From: Pseudorhodoferax aquiterrae
Lineage (GTDB): Bacteria; Pseudomonadota; Gammaproteobacteria; Burkholderiales; Burkholderiaceae_C
Assembly (NCBI RefSeq): GCF_014652235.1
Contig: NZ_BMYK01000004.1
Coordinates: forward strand, 124,001 to 188,000
DNA: 64,000 nt
Reading direction: 5' to 3'
The notes under the pieces are model-generated. The model was not told the origin of the DNA, did no database searches, and worked only from the letters and a program-made list of their open reading frames with translations. This document shows, in pieces, positions 30,304-38,831 of this stretch. Numbering within the stretch: position 1 is the first letter of the stretch; each line of letters opens with the position of its first letter. A program made the position numbers and the translations under genes.

Positions 30304-31221
30304 CTACGCCGCGAGGATGTCCGGCCGGCTCGCTGCGACGAAATCGTCGCTGGCCGATTGCGCCATGGCCACCAGCGCCTCGGCCATGGGCGAGGCCGGC
30401 TCCATGCGGAAGCTGGCCACCAGCGGCAGCGGCGCGGGCAGCGGGGTCACGTCCAGCAGCACGAGGCGGCCCTGCTCCAGATCCTGCTGGATCGCGCCGA
30501 TGGGCAGCAGCGCGGCACCGAAGCCCGAGCGCGCCATGTCCACCATCGCGCCCAGCGAGGAGAAGTAGCTCACGCGCAGGTTGGCGCAGCCGGCCGTGTT
30601 CTGCGCGATGTTGCGGTACACGCTGGACTCGCGGTGGAACGAGATGATGGGATGCTGCGCGATGTCGGCGAACGAGAGCTGTGTGCGCGTGGGAAAGGTC
30701 AGCGCGCGTGCCGGGCTGGCCACCCAGCCCATCGCGAAGTTGGCCAGGCGCCGGTTGTCGATGAAGCCCTGCGTGATCTCCTCGGACAGGATGGCGCAGT
30801 CCAGCGTGCCGCGCAGCAGTTCGTCGCGCAGGCGCGGCGTGGTGTCGGAGATCAGCTCCAGCGTGGCGTTGGGGTAGCGCTCGGCGAAGCGCGAGAGCAG
30901 CGCGGGCAACCAGGTGTGGGCGATGGTCTCGATCACGCCGATGCGCAGCATGCCCGAGAAGGCCTCAGGCTGGCCCATGGCGGCCATCATGCGGGCCTGC
31001 AGCTCGATCATGCGCTCGGCATGCGGCATGAGCTCGGTGCCGTGCCAGGTCAGCATCACGCCGCGGTGCTCGCGCTCGAACAGGCGCACGCCGAACTGCT
31101 CCTCGAGCGTGGCGATGCGGCTGGAGATGCCGGCCTGCGTGGTGTGCAGCTTCTCGGCCGCAGCCTTGAAGCTGCCGAGCTTGGCCACCCAGACGAAGGC
31201 TTCGAGGAAACGCACGTTCAT
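30304..31221 (-). CDS. LysR-family regulator of the TRAP/amidase operon
   Basis: 305 residues. The N-terminal helix-turn-helix reads [58 protein letters not shown], followed by the effector domain from about residue 90 ([23 protein letters not shown]). It faces the same way as the cupin-DUF1445-TRAP-DUF2848-amidase genes, which is less usual than the divergent LysR layout, but a palindromic leader separates them. It probably senses the transported compound. Start at MNVRFLEAF matches the family start. Confidence 0.92.
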   Translation of the reverse strand: MNVRFLEAFVWVAKLGSFKAAAEKLHTTQAGISSRIATLEEQFGVRLFEREHRGVMLTWHGTELMPHAERMIELQARMMAAMGQPEAFSGMLRIGVIETIAHTWLPALLSRFAERYPNATLELISDTTPRLRDELLRGTLDCAILSEEITQGFIDNRRLANFAMGWVASPARALTFPTRTQLSFADIAQHPIISFHRESSVYRNIAQNTAGCANLRVSYFSSLGAMVDMARSGFGAALLPIGAIQQDLEQGRLVLLDVTPLPAPLPLVASFRMEPASPMAEALVAMAQSASDDFVAASRPDILAA

Positions 31222-31281
31222 GGCGGCGGTGGCGTGGCGGGGGAGGGGCGCCGAGCTTAGCGGAACGTGTCCACCGGCTTG

Positions 31282-31596
31282 TCAGTGGTAGTCCTCTTCG
31301 CGTTGGTGCCGGACCGCCAGCACGACCTCGCGCGAGGCGCTCGCAATCTCGTACAGGGCCACGTAGCCCGTGGCGCCGAAGGGGATGATCAACTCGCGCC
31401 GGGTTGGGCTGGCGCCCACCTTGCGGAAGATGTAGGGCGTGGTGCCCAGGCGGTCCAGCACGGCCGACCGGACAGCCTGCAGCGCGGCGTCGGCCCGGGC
31501 CAGGTCTTCCAGGGTCTGGGCGCTGTCCAGCAAAAAGTCGAAGAGGCGCGCCAGATCCTCGTCAGCCTGCGGGCTGAACAGCACCTCGAAGCTCAT
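31282..31596 (-). CDS. parE: RelE/ParE-family toxin
   Basis: 104 residues: MSFEVLFSPQADEDLARLFDFLLDSAQTLEDLARADAALQAV, then PYIFRKVGASPTRRELIIPFGATGYVALYEIASASREVVLAVRHQREEDY. The two N-terminal helices followed by an antiparallel sheet, the R-R-E-L-I-I-P strand and the final VLAVRHQREEDYH signature identify the ParE/RelE plasmid-stabilisation family. The C-terminal RHQREEDYH is the ParE-like ending. The start overlaps the antitoxin stop (ATGA). RelE-like ribosome cleavage or ParE-like gyrase inhibition cannot be separated from sequence alone. Confidence 0.9.
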   Translation of the reverse strand: MSFEVLFSPQADEDLARLFDFLLDSAQTLEDLARADAALQAVRSAVLDRLGTTPYIFRKVGASPTRRELIIPFGATGYVALYEIASASREVVLAVRHQREEDYH

Positions 31597-31865
31597 GGGC
31601 CCAATTGCTTGCGTCTGGCATCCAGCCGGGCCTGCAGCTTGCCGAGGACCCGCGCTGCCGGCACGGCCTCGCCGGTGCGCTGAAAGTTCTCCCAGGCCAC
31701 CTGCCCGCGCGCAAGAAAATCGGTCTGGGCCTGTCGCACCTCGACGGCACGGCGCACGGAGGCTTCGACGAACTCCGACAGCGTTTCGTCCGGTCCCAGC
31801 ACGGCCTCGAGCTGGGCGCGCAGGCCGGGGTCCACGCGCACCTGGGGAATGACGGCGGTTTTCAT
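31593..31865 (-). CDS. Antitoxin of the ParE-like pair (ribbon-helix-helix type)
   Basis: 90 residues: MKTAVIPQVRVDPGLRAQLEAVLGPDETLSEFVEASVRRAVEVRQAQ. The beta strand AVIPQVRVDP, helix GLRAQLEAVL and helix ETLSEFVEASVRRAVE form a ribbon-helix-helix domain as in ParD or YlcI/YnfO-type antitoxins. The C-terminal half (FLARGQVAWENFQRTGEAVPAARVLGKLQARL) is the toxin-binding segment and is typical for partners of ParE proteins. Co-translated with the toxin. A short inverted repeat ATTGC...GCAAT (31877-31895) lies just upstream and may be its operator. Confidence 0.83.
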   Translation of the reverse strand: MKTAVIPQVRVDPGLRAQLEAVLGPDETLSEFVEASVRRAVEVRQAQTDFLARGQVAWENFQRTGEAVPAARVLGKLQARLDARRKQLGP

Positions 31866-31950
31866 GGACTCAGTGTATTGCGTTTGGATTGCAATGACAC
31901 CCGGCGCACGGTCATTCGGAGGCCACCCAATGGCACGTTGCTTGCATCTC

Positions 31951-31966
31951 ATCATGTACACATGAT
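31951..31966. promoter_or_regulatory. 16-bp palindrome upstream of allophanate hydrolase gene (GntR-type operator candidate)
   Basis: ATCATGTACACATGAT consists of perfect 7-bp arms around AC, ending 28 bp before the ATG at 31995. Operators of FCD-type GntR regulators commonly have this ATnnTGT-ACAnnAT look, and such a regulator is encoded at the far end of the cluster (46182). Confidence 0.55.
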
Positions 31967-31994
31967 TGGATGCCTCAAAGTGGTGCAACTCAAG

Positions 31995-33680
31995 ATGCCT
32001 TCCTCTGTTGCCGACGCCTGGCCCGAGAACGCCTGGATCTCGCGCGCCGAACGGCCCGTGCAGACCGCCACCAGCGGCCCGCTGGCGGGCCTGCGCTTCG
32101 CGGCCAAGGACAACATCGACGCGGCCGGCTTCGCCACCACGGCCGCCTGCCCGGCCTTCGCCTACGAGCCTGCGCGGCACGCCAGCGTGGTGCAGCGCCT
32201 GCTCGATGCCGGTGCAGCCCTCTTGGGCAAGACCAACCTGGACCAGTTCGCCTGTGGGCTGAACGGCACACGCTCGCCCTACGGTGCGGTGCCCAATGCC
32301 ATCGACCCGGCCTATGTGTCGGGCGGCTCCAGCTCGGGCTCGGCCTACGTGGTGGCGACGGGCGAGGCCGACTTCGCGCTCGGCACCGACACGGCCGGCT
32401 CGGGCCGCGTGCCGGCCGGCCTCAACAACATCGTGGGGATCAAGCCCAGCAAGGGCCTCATCAGTGCGCGCGGCGTGGTGCCCGCTGCGCAGAGCGTGGA
32501 CTGCGTCTCCATCTTCGCGCGCACGGTGGACGTGGCGGCCCGCGTGCTGGCCGTGGCCCAGGGCCACGACGCCGAAGACCCCTATGCGCGCCGCCTGGCC
32601 ATGGCCACCACGCCGCTGCCGGCCGCGTTCCGCTTCGGCGTGCCGGCGCCGCTGGCGTTCTGCGGCGACGCGCTGGCCGAGCAGGCCTTCGCCGAAGCCG
32701 TCGAACGCCTGCGCGCGCTGGGTGGCACGCCGGTGGCCATCGACTACGCACCGCTGGCCGGCGCCGCTGCGCTGCTCTACGAGAGCGCGCTCGTTGCCGA
32801 GCGCTACGCCGCCGTGCGCGGCTTCGTCGACGCGCACGACGACCAGATCGTCGAGCCCGTGCGCAGCATCCTCTTGGCCGGCAAGGGCTACAGCGCGGCC
32901 GACCTCGTCGACGCCCAGACCCGACTGCGCGCCTTCGGCCAGCAGGCCGCCGCGATGTGGGATGGCATCGACGTGCTGCTGGTGCCCACCGCGCCCACGC
33001 ACTACACCGTGGCGCAGATGCAGGCCGACCCGGTGGCGCTGAACCGCAACCTGGGCGCCTACACCAACTTCGTCAACCTGCTGGACTATGCCGCGATCTC
33101 CGTGCCCAGCAGCCTGCGGCCCGATGGCCTGCCCTTCGGCATCACGCTGATCGGCCCGGCCGGCAGCGACTGGCAGCTGGCCGATCTGGGCCAGCGTTAC
33201 CACCATGCCACCGGGCTGACGCTGGGCGCGACCGGCCTGCCGCTGCCGCCGCCCGTGCCGATCGCCGCGCTGCAGCCGGCCGCCACCGTCGACGTGGTCG
33301 TCGTCGGCGCCCACCTGTCCGGCCTGCCGCTCAACAGCCAGCTGACCGAGCGCGGTGCGGTGCTGCTGCGTGCCGACGAGACCGCGCCCGACTACCGGCT
33401 GTTCGCGCTGCCCGGCACGGTGCCGCCCAAGCCCGGCCTGCTGCGCGTGGCGCCGGGCCGCGGCGCGCGCATCGCGGTGGAGGTCTGGCGCATGCCGGCC
33501 ACGGCCTACGGCAGCTTCGTCGCGCTGATCCCGCCGCCGCTGGGCATCGGCACCTTGTCCTTGGCCGACGGCAGCCAGGCCCAGGGCTTCGTCTGCGAAC
33601 CCCTGGCGCTGGAAGGCGCGCAGGACATCAGCCACTTCGGCGGCTGGCGCGCGTTCCTGCGCGACCGTGCCACCGCCTGA
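31995..33680 (+). CDS. atzF: Allophanate hydrolase (AtzF/TrzF type)
   Basis: 561 residues. The N-terminal amidase domain has LAGLRFAAKDNIDAAGFATTAACPAF and the specific GGSSSGSAYVVATGEADFALGTDTAGSGRVPAGLNNIVGIKPSKG with the Ser-cisSer-Lys triad. A linker leads to the C-terminal domain (about 430-561: VDVVVVGAHLSGLPLNSQLTERGA...) seen in allophanate hydrolases, which removes the second carbamoyl group. The reaction is allophanate to two ammonia and two CO2. The downstream transporter, AtzG, AtzE, AtzH-like, and biuret-hydrolase genes complete a biuret/cyanurate-type route. A GTG four codons earlier is an alternative start. No urea carboxylase is nearby. Confidence 0.9.
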   Translation: MPSSVADAWPENAWISRAERPVQTATSGPLAGLRFAAKDNIDAAGFATTAACPAFAYEPARHASVVQRLLDAGAALLGKTNLDQFACGLNGTRSPYGAVPNAIDPAYVSGGSSSGSAYVVATGEADFALGTDTAGSGRVPAGLNNIVGIKPSKGLISARGVVPAAQSVDCVSIFARTVDVAARVLAVAQGHDAEDPYARRLAMATTPLPAAFRFGVPAPLAFCGDALAEQAFAEAVERLRALGGTPVAIDYAPLAGAAALLYESALVAERYAAVRGFVDAHDDQIVEPVRSILLAGKGYSAADLVDAQTRLRAFGQQAAAMWDGIDVLLVPTAPTHYTVAQMQADPVALNRNLGAYTNFVNLLDYAAISVPSSLRPDGLPFGITLIGPAGSDWQLADLGQRYHHATGLTLGATGLPLPPPVPIAALQPAATVDVVVVGAHLSGLPLNSQLTERGAVLLRADETAPDYRLFALPGTVPPKPGLLRVAPGRGARIAVEVWRMPATAYGSFVALIPPPLGIGTLSLADGSQAQGFVCEPLALEGAQDISHFGGWRAFLRDRATA

Positions 33681-33712
33681 TCCTTGACCCATTGCCTTTG
33701 CAGGAGAGCACC

Positions 33713-34714
33713 ATGCTGAACCGACCTCTCACCCCGTCCCGTCGCCGCCTGCTCCAGACGGCCGGTGCCTCGGCCGCGCTGGCCGCGCTCGGCGCGCCGC
33801 TGGCCGTGCACGCCCAGGCCGGCCCCAAGATCCGCATCGGCTACTGGCCCATCGCGGCCGGCCTGCCGTTCTATGCGGCCGTGGAGCTGGGCTACTTCAA
33901 GGAGGCCGGTCTGAACGTGGAGGCGCTCAAGTTCGCGGGCGCCCAGCAGGTCATGGAGGGCATGCTGTCCGACCGCGCCGACGGCAGTGCCAACGGCACG
34001 GGCTCGGCCAACATCGCCATCGGCGAGATCGCCGCGCCGGGCAGTTTCAAGATCTTCTGCTCCAACCCCAGCAACGCCAAGAACGTGCTGGACCAGGTCA
34101 TCGTGCCGGCCGGCAGCACGGCCAAGACGATGGCCGATCTCAAGGGCAAACGCGTGGGCTCGGGCCCCGGCATCCAGAACGTCACGCTGGCCAAGACCGT
34201 GCTGGAACGCGGCGGTGCCACGGGCGCCACGGTGGTCGAGCTGCCGATCGGCCAGCATGTGGCGGCCCTGGCCGCCGGCCAGCTGGACGGCTGCTACACG
34301 CTGGAGCCCACGGGCACCATCGGCCGCATGAACGGCACCACCCGCGTGCTGGAGTCCGGCGTGATCGCCAAGTACGTGCTGGGCGACCCGATGGCGCCCT
34401 GGTTCGGCGGCTCCGCCTCGCTGACCTCGGCCTTCATCAAGAAGAACCCGGCCGAGGCCAGGAAGTTCATCGCGGCCTATGCCAAGGGCGTGGCCTACGT
34501 GCGCAGCAAGCCCGACGAGGCGCGCCAGTACCTCAAGGGCTACACCGCCATCGAAGGGCCGCTGACCGGCGAGGTGCCGCTGGCCGCCTACACGCTGTAC
34601 GACGAGTTCAAGCCCGCCGACATCGCGCACTTCCAGAAGTTCTTCGACCTGTTCAGCGAGAAGGGCATCTTCTCTTCGCGACTGATGGTCGAGTCCATGC
34701 TCTACAAAGGCTGA
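33713..34714 (+). CDS. NitT/TauT-type ABC transporter substrate-binding protein
   Basis: 333 residues. A twin-arginine-like signal (PSRRRLLQTAGASAALAAL) leads into IRIGYWPIAAGLPFYAAVELGYFKEAGLNVEALKFAGAQQ. The SsuA/TauA/ThiY-like fold is supported by ADLKGKRVGSGPGIQNVTLAKTVLERGG and AALAAGQLDGCYTLEPTGTI. It is the periplasmic receptor for the permease and ATPase genes that follow at once. Given allophanate hydrolase, AtzE and AtzG around it, the ligand may be biuret, cyanurate or another N-rich compound. A GGAG lies ahead of the ATG. Confidence 0.9.
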   Translation: MLNRPLTPSRRRLLQTAGASAALAALGAPLAVHAQAGPKIRIGYWPIAAGLPFYAAVELGYFKEAGLNVEALKFAGAQQVMEGMLSDRADGSANGTGSANIAIGEIAAPGSFKIFCSNPSNAKNVLDQVIVPAGSTAKTMADLKGKRVGSGPGIQNVTLAKTVLERGGATGATVVELPIGQHVAALAAGQLDGCYTLEPTGTIGRMNGTTRVLESGVIAKYVLGDPMAPWFGGSASLTSAFIKKNPAEARKFIAAYAKGVAYVRSKPDEARQYLKGYTAIEGPLTGEVPLAAYTLYDEFKPADIAHFQKFFDLFSEKGIFSSRLMVESMLYKG

Positions 34715-34719
34715 CGGCC

Positions 34720-35547
34720 ATGGCCGCGACGCCCTCCACCGTGAAGCCCTGGACGCCGCCGGCGGTCCAGGCCAGCACCAGTGCGCCCCGGCCACCGGTG
34801 TGGAACAAGGTGCTGCCCTGCATCGGCCCCCTCGTGCTGTTCATCCTGTGGGACCTTGCAGTGCGCACGGGCATGATCAAGGCGCTGCTGCTGCCGCCGC
34901 CGCTCGATGCGCTGGGCACGCTCGTCAAGGGCCTGTGGGGCGGGCCGCTGCTGACGGACTTCGCCGTCACGGTCTGGCGCACGCTGCAGGCCTTCCTGAT
35001 CGCCGCCATCGTCGGCATGCCGCTGGGCGTGCTGCTGGGCAGCAACGAGAAGGCCTACCGCAGCGTGGAGTTCCTGATCGACTTCTTCCGCTCCACGCCA
35101 TCATCGGCGCTGATCCCGCTGTTCCTGATGATCTTCGGTGTGTCCGACGTCAACAAGGTCGCCATCGCGGCCTTCGGCGCGCTGCTGATCGTGGTCTTCA
35201 ACAGCGCCTATGGCGTGATCAACGCGCGCAAGCAGCGCGTGATGGCGGCCCGGGTCATGGGCGCCACGCGCTGGCAGGTGTTCAAGGACGTGCTGGTCTG
35301 GGAAAGCCTGCAGCCCAGCTTCGTGGGCCTGCGCTCGGCCGTGTCCATGGCGCTCGTGATCGTGATCGTGGCCGAGATGTTCATCGGCGCCGATTCGGGC
35401 CTCGGAAACCGCATCATCAATTCGCAGCAGGTCATGAACGTGCGCGACATGTACGCGTCCATCCTCGCGGCGGGCGCCCTGGGCTATGCGCTCAACATCC
35501 TGTTCCTGGTGCTGGAACGCAAGATCGTGCATTGGAGTGGACGATGA
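34720..35547 (+). CDS. NitT/TauT-type ABC transporter permease
   Basis: 275 residues with six hydrophobic helices and the EAA loop GATRWQVFKDVLVWESLQPSFVGLRSAVSMALVIVIVAEM, which couples to the ATPase. This matches the SsuC/TauC binding-protein-dependent permease family. It starts 5 bp after the receptor gene and overlaps the ATPase start (ATGA). An N-terminal proline/alanine-rich tail of about 25 residues (STVKPWTPPAVQASTSAPRPP) precedes the first helix, longer than usual but similar tails exist in other members. Confidence 0.92.
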   Translation: MAATPSTVKPWTPPAVQASTSAPRPPVWNKVLPCIGPLVLFILWDLAVRTGMIKALLLPPPLDALGTLVKGLWGGPLLTDFAVTVWRTLQAFLIAAIVGMPLGVLLGSNEKAYRSVEFLIDFFRSTPSSALIPLFLMIFGVSDVNKVAIAAFGALLIVVFNSAYGVINARKQRVMAARVMGATRWQVFKDVLVWESLQPSFVGLRSAVSMALVIVIVAEMFIGADSGLGNRIINSQQVMNVRDMYASILAAGALGYALNILFLVLERKIVHWSGR

Positions 35548-36365
35548 GTGCCGTGCTGAACGCCCCCGTGGTCGCCGATGTGCCCAAACCGCCGTTCCAG
35601 CCGGGACCGGCCGGCACCCACATCACCATCCGCGGCCTGACCAAGTACTTCGCGGGCTGGCCGCTGTACGAGAACTTCGACCTCGACATCCCCAAGCACC
35701 AGATCGTCTCGGTGTTCGGCCCCAACGGTTGCGGCAAGAGCACGCTGATCAACATGATCGCCGGGCTGATCCCGATCGACGCGGGCGAGATCCTGTTCGA
35801 CGGCAAGTCGCTCAAGGACACCAAGATCGGCTATGTGTTCCAGAACTACCGCGAGGCCATGTTTCCGTGGATGCGCACCATCGACAACATCGCCTACCCG
35901 CTCAAGCTGGAGGGCCGCAGCAAGTCCGAGGTGGACCGGCGCATGGCCGAGCTGGTGGCCAGCTTCGACGTGAAGTTCGACCTGAACCGCTTCCCTTACG
36001 AGCTCTCGGGCGGGCAGCAGCAGACCGCTTCCATCATGCGCGCGCTGGCGCCCAAGCCGGAGGTGCTGTTCCTGGACGAGCCCTTCTCGGCACTCGATTT
36101 CGAGATGACGCTCTTCATCCGCGAGAAGCTGCAGGAGGTCTTCATGCAGACCGGCACCACCATGCTGCTGGTCTCGCACGACCTGGAGGAGGCCGTCTAC
36201 CTGGCCGACCAGGTGCTGCTGCTGACCAAGCGGCCGACCAGGGTGGCAGAGATCTTGCCTTACGAGGATCCGCGCCCGCGCACCGTGGCCACGCTGACGG
36301 AGCCGAGCTTCGTCGCGGCCAAGAAGCGGAGCCTGGAGATCTTCCAAAGAGAGGTGCGGCGTTGA
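35544..36365 (+). CDS. NitT/TauT-type ABC transporter ATP-binding protein
   Basis: 273 residues. Walker A is FGPNGCGKSTLINMIAG, the Q-loop is YVFQNYREAMFPWM, the signature is LSGGQQQTASIMRALA, Walker B is VLFLDEPFSALDFEM and the switch histidine is in LLVSHDLEEAVYLADQ. It is an SsuB/TauB/NrtD-type ATPase. The start overlaps the permease stop. Its own stop overlaps the TTG start of the AtzG gene, which ties transport to the hydrolase subunits by translation. Confidence 0.94.
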   Translation: MSAVLNAPVVADVPKPPFQPGPAGTHITIRGLTKYFAGWPLYENFDLDIPKHQIVSVFGPNGCGKSTLINMIAGLIPIDAGEILFDGKSLKDTKIGYVFQNYREAMFPWMRTIDNIAYPLKLEGRSKSEVDRRMAELVASFDVKFDLNRFPYELSGGQQQTASIMRALAPKPEVLFLDEPFSALDFEMTLFIREKLQEVFMQTGTTMLLVSHDLEEAVYLADQVLLLTKRPTRVAEILPYEDPRPRTVATLTEPSFVAAKKRSLEIFQREVRR

Positions 36366-36565
36366 CCCCACAGCAGACCGAAGCCTACGTGGACGCCGCG
36401 GCGTCCGCCCTGGGCCTGGCCCTGGACCCCGCACACCGCCCCGGCGTGCTGCAATTCTTCGCGCTCGCGTCCGCCATGGCCGACACCGTGGCGCGCGTGC
36501 CGCTTGCGCCGCACGACGAGACGGCCGTGCACTTCACACCCATCGCGCCCGAGGACGCGCCATGA
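36362..36565 (+). CDS. atzG: AtzG-like small subunit (DUF4089)
   Basis: 67 residues from a TTG that overlaps the ATPase stop (TTGA): TPQQTEAYVDAAASALGLALDPAHRPGVLQFFALASAMADTV. This is the DUF4089 family, of which AtzG from Pseudomonas sp. ADP forms a heterotetramer with AtzE and stabilises it. The helix pair resembles GatC, which does the same for GatA in the amidotransferase encoded later in this window. The stop overlaps the AtzE start (ATGA). A GTG or ATG start is not available in a sensible place, so TTG is the best choice. Confidence 0.85.
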   Translation: MTPQQTEAYVDAAASALGLALDPAHRPGVLQFFALASAMADTVARVPLAPHDETAVHFTPIAPEDAP

Positions 36566-37983
36566 CCGCCGCCGAATTGCTGCTGGCCGACGGAGCCACC
36601 ATGGCCGCGGCCGTGCGTTCGGGCGCGGTCGGTGCCGTGGCGCTGGCCGAGGCCAGCCTGGCCCGCATCGCCGCGACCGATGGCCGCGTGAACGCCTTCA
36701 CCGACCTGGTGCGCGAACGGGCGCTGGCGCGCGCGGCCGCGCTCGACGCCCGCGTGGCCGCCGGTGCCGACCTGTCGGCACTGCCGCTGCTGGGCGTGCC
36801 CTTCGCGGTCAAGAACCTGTTCGACATCGCCGGGCTGCGCACGCTGGCCGGCTCCAAGATCGAACGCGACAGCGCCCCCGCCCGTGCCGACGGCGTGCTG
36901 GTGCAGCGCCTGGAGGCGGCCGGCGCCGTGCTGGTGGGCGCGCTCAACATGGACGAGTACGCCTACGGCTTCACGACCGAGAACAGCCACGCGGGGCCGT
37001 GCCGCAACCCGCACGACCTGGACTGCGTGGCCGGCGGCTCCTCGGGCGGCTCGGGTGCGGCGGTGGCGGCCGGCCAGGTGCCGATCACGCTGGGCTCGGA
37101 CACCAACGGCTCCATCCGCGTGCCCGCGTCGCTGTGCGGCGTGTTCGGCTTGAAGCCGACCTTCGGCCGGCTGCCGCGCAGCGGCAGCTATCCCTTCATC
37201 TCCAGCCTGGACCACCTGGGCCCGTTCGCGCGCTCGGTGCGCGATCTGGCGCTGAGCTACGACGCCATGCAGGGCCCGGAATCCGGCCCGCTGCGCGATC
37301 CGGGCTGTGCGCAGCGCGCGGCCGAGCCCGTGATGCCGCTGCTGGGCCAGGGCGTGGCTGGCCTGCGCGTGGGTGTGCTGGACGGCTGGTTCCGCGACAA
37401 CGCATTGCCCGAGGCGCTGGCCGCCCTCGACCGCGTGGCCGAGGCGCTGGGCGCCGGCACGCGCGTCACGCTGCCGCTGGTGGAGGAGGGCCGCGCCGCG
37501 GCCTTTCTGATCACCAACGCCGAAGCCGGCTCGCTGCACCTGGACGACCTGCGCCGGCGCGCGCAGGACTTCGAGCCGCATTCGCGCGACCGCTTCCTGG
37601 CCGGTGCGCTGCTGCCTGCCGCCTGGGTGGCACGCGCCCAGCGCGTGCGCCGGCTGTACGCCGAGGCGGTTGCGCGCGCGTTCCGCGACTTCGACCTGTT
37701 GCTGGCGCCGTCCACGCCCTGCGCCGCCACGCCCATCGGCACCGAATGGCTGACGCTGGGCGAGCGCCGCTTGCCCCTGCGCCCCAGCATGGGCCTGCTC
37801 ACGCAGCCGATCTCGTGCATCGGCCTGCCGGTCTGCGGCGTGCCGGTCTGGGACGCGCATCCGCGCATGCCCATCGGCGTGCAACTCATCGCCGCGCCTT
37901 GGCGCGAAGACATCGCGCTGCGTGCCGCCGCTGCGCTGGAGGGCCTGGGTGTGGTGCGGGCGCCTGTGGCGTCGCTGCCATGA
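36562..37983 (+). CDS. atzE: AtzE-family amidohydrolase (1-carboxybiuret/oxalurate-type)
   Basis: 473 residues of the amidase-signature family. Lys is in [20 protein letters not shown] near residue 85. The Ser-cisSer region is [45 protein letters not shown]. The specific AtzE features are [17 protein letters not shown] and the preceding DUF4089 partner. AtzE converts 1-carboxybiuret to 1,3-dicarboxyurea, which decays to allophanate, the substrate of the AtzF at 31995. A close relative (HpxY) acts in oxalurate catabolism, so the true substrate could be either. Confidence 0.88.
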   Translation: MTAAELLLADGATMAAAVRSGAVGAVALAEASLARIAATDGRVNAFTDLVRERALARAAALDARVAAGADLSALPLLGVPFAVKNLFDIAGLRTLAGSKIERDSAPARADGVLVQRLEAAGAVLVGALNMDEYAYGFTTENSHAGPCRNPHDLDCVAGGSSGGSGAAVAAGQVPITLGSDTNGSIRVPASLCGVFGLKPTFGRLPRSGSYPFISSLDHLGPFARSVRDLALSYDAMQGPESGPLRDPGCAQRAAEPVMPLLGQGVAGLRVGVLDGWFRDNALPEALAALDRVAEALGAGTRVTLPLVEEGRAAAFLITNAEAGSLHLDDLRRRAQDFEPHSRDRFLAGALLPAAWVARAQRVRRLYAEAVARAFRDFDLLLAPSTPCAATPIGTEWLTLGERRLPLRPSMGLLTQPISCIGLPVCGVPVWDAHPRMPIGVQLIAAPWREDIALRAAAALEGLGVVRAPVASLP

Positions 37984-38036
37984 AGCTCGTCGTTGTGTTA
38001 CCTGGTGCATTGGCGTGGGGGCGCCACCACGCCGAC

Positions 38037-38121
38037 GGCGTACTCCGCTCCGCGAATGTCTCCCGCCCCGGGCCGCAGGCGGCCCGGGGCTCCTCCTTGA
38101 TCTCGCTGCGCGGAGCACGCC
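38037..38121 (+). repeat. Palindromic intergenic element, copy A
   Basis: An 85-bp unit bounded by near-perfect 11-bp inverted ends, GGCGTACTCCG and CGGAGCACGCC. The inside carries GCGAATGTC, a GGGCCGC/GCGGCCC-type hairpin and CTCCTCCTT...TCGCTGCG. The same internal landmarks recur in opposite orientation in copy B, 70 bp away. Together they fill most of the 340-bp gap between atzE and the AtzH-like gene, in which no ORF is seen. Confidence 0.65.
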
Positions 38122-38191
38122 ATCGCCGTGGTCCACGGGCATTGCGTCGCAGGGGACCGCACGGCGCGACGTGCCCAGGGTCGAGGACATC

Positions 38192-38260
38192 GGGTGGCCT
38201 TCGCAGCGAAATAAAGGAGGAGGCCGCCAGGCCGGGGGACATTCGCGGAGAAGGCCACCC
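38192..38260 (-). repeat. Palindromic intergenic element, copy B (inverted)
   Basis: A 69-bp unit with perfect 10-bp inverted ends GGGTGGCCTT / AAGGCCACCC. Read on the minus strand it contains CGCGAATGTCCCC, a GGCC...GGCC hairpin, then CTCCTCCTTTATTTCGCTGCG, close to copy A (CTCCTCCTTGATCTCGCTGCG). The size, ends and intergenic place resemble REP/MITE-like elements that are frequent in Comamonadaceae. Confidence 0.65.
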
Positions 38261-38323
38261 GGTGGCGTCGACCCACACGCAACCGAAGCACGCATCGCAA
38301 GCAACACACTGCTGAACAACAAC

Positions 38324-38704
38324 ATGACCCATGCCATCAACCTCCCCGACGTGCTGGCCGAAGTGACGGCCGCGTTCGCGCAGTACGAAGACGCCCTCGT
38401 GCACAACAAGGTCGAGGTGCTGGACGCACTGTTCTGGAACAGCCCGCACACGCTGCGCTACGGCGCCGGCGAGAACCTGTACGGCTACGACGAGATCCAG
38501 GCCTTCCGCGCCGCCCGCCCGTCGCAGGGCCTGGCGCGCACGGTCACGCGCACGGCCATCACCACCTATGGCCGCGACTTCGCCACCACCAACATCGAAT
38601 TCCAGCGCGAAGGCAGCCCGCGCATCGGCCGCCAGAGCCAGACCTGGCTGCGCCTGCCGGAGGGCTGGCGCGTGGTGTCCGCCCACGTGAGCCTCATGAC
38701 CTGA
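38324..38704 (+). CDS. AtzH/HpxZ-like protein (DUF3225, NTF2 fold)
   Basis: 126 residues: [66 protein letters not shown]. The conserved W-N-S-P-x-T-L-R-Y-G-x-x-E-x-L-Y-G-x-x-I pattern is that of HpxZ (oxalurate catabolism) and AtzH, small cone-shaped NTF2-like proteins that accompany AtzE/HpxY amidohydrolases. A direct catalytic role is unproven, though decarboxylase-like functions have been suggested. It follows atzE after a repeat-filled gap and still belongs to the island by content. Confidence 0.85.
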   Translation: MTHAINLPDVLAEVTAAFAQYEDALVHNKVEVLDALFWNSPHTLRYGAGENLYGYDEIQAFRAARPSQGLARTVTRTAITTYGRDFATTNIEFQREGSPRIGRQSQTWLRLPEGWRVVSAHVSLMT

Positions 38705-38831
38705 GACGGTGCGCAGCGGCCAGCCAACGCAGGCACGCGATTTGCGTCCATTCATGTATCCAAGTGGAAGTTCAAGATCGACGCACCGCTTTGATGCAGC
38801 CCCAACCCCGACCGCAAATGGAGTCAGCCCC

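Noticed and set aside
31970-34714. A 914-codon plus-strand frame through the allophanate hydrolase gene
   Set aside because: The first part is an alternate frame of atzF with Arg/Ala-rich translation; the true gene in this frame begins at 33713.
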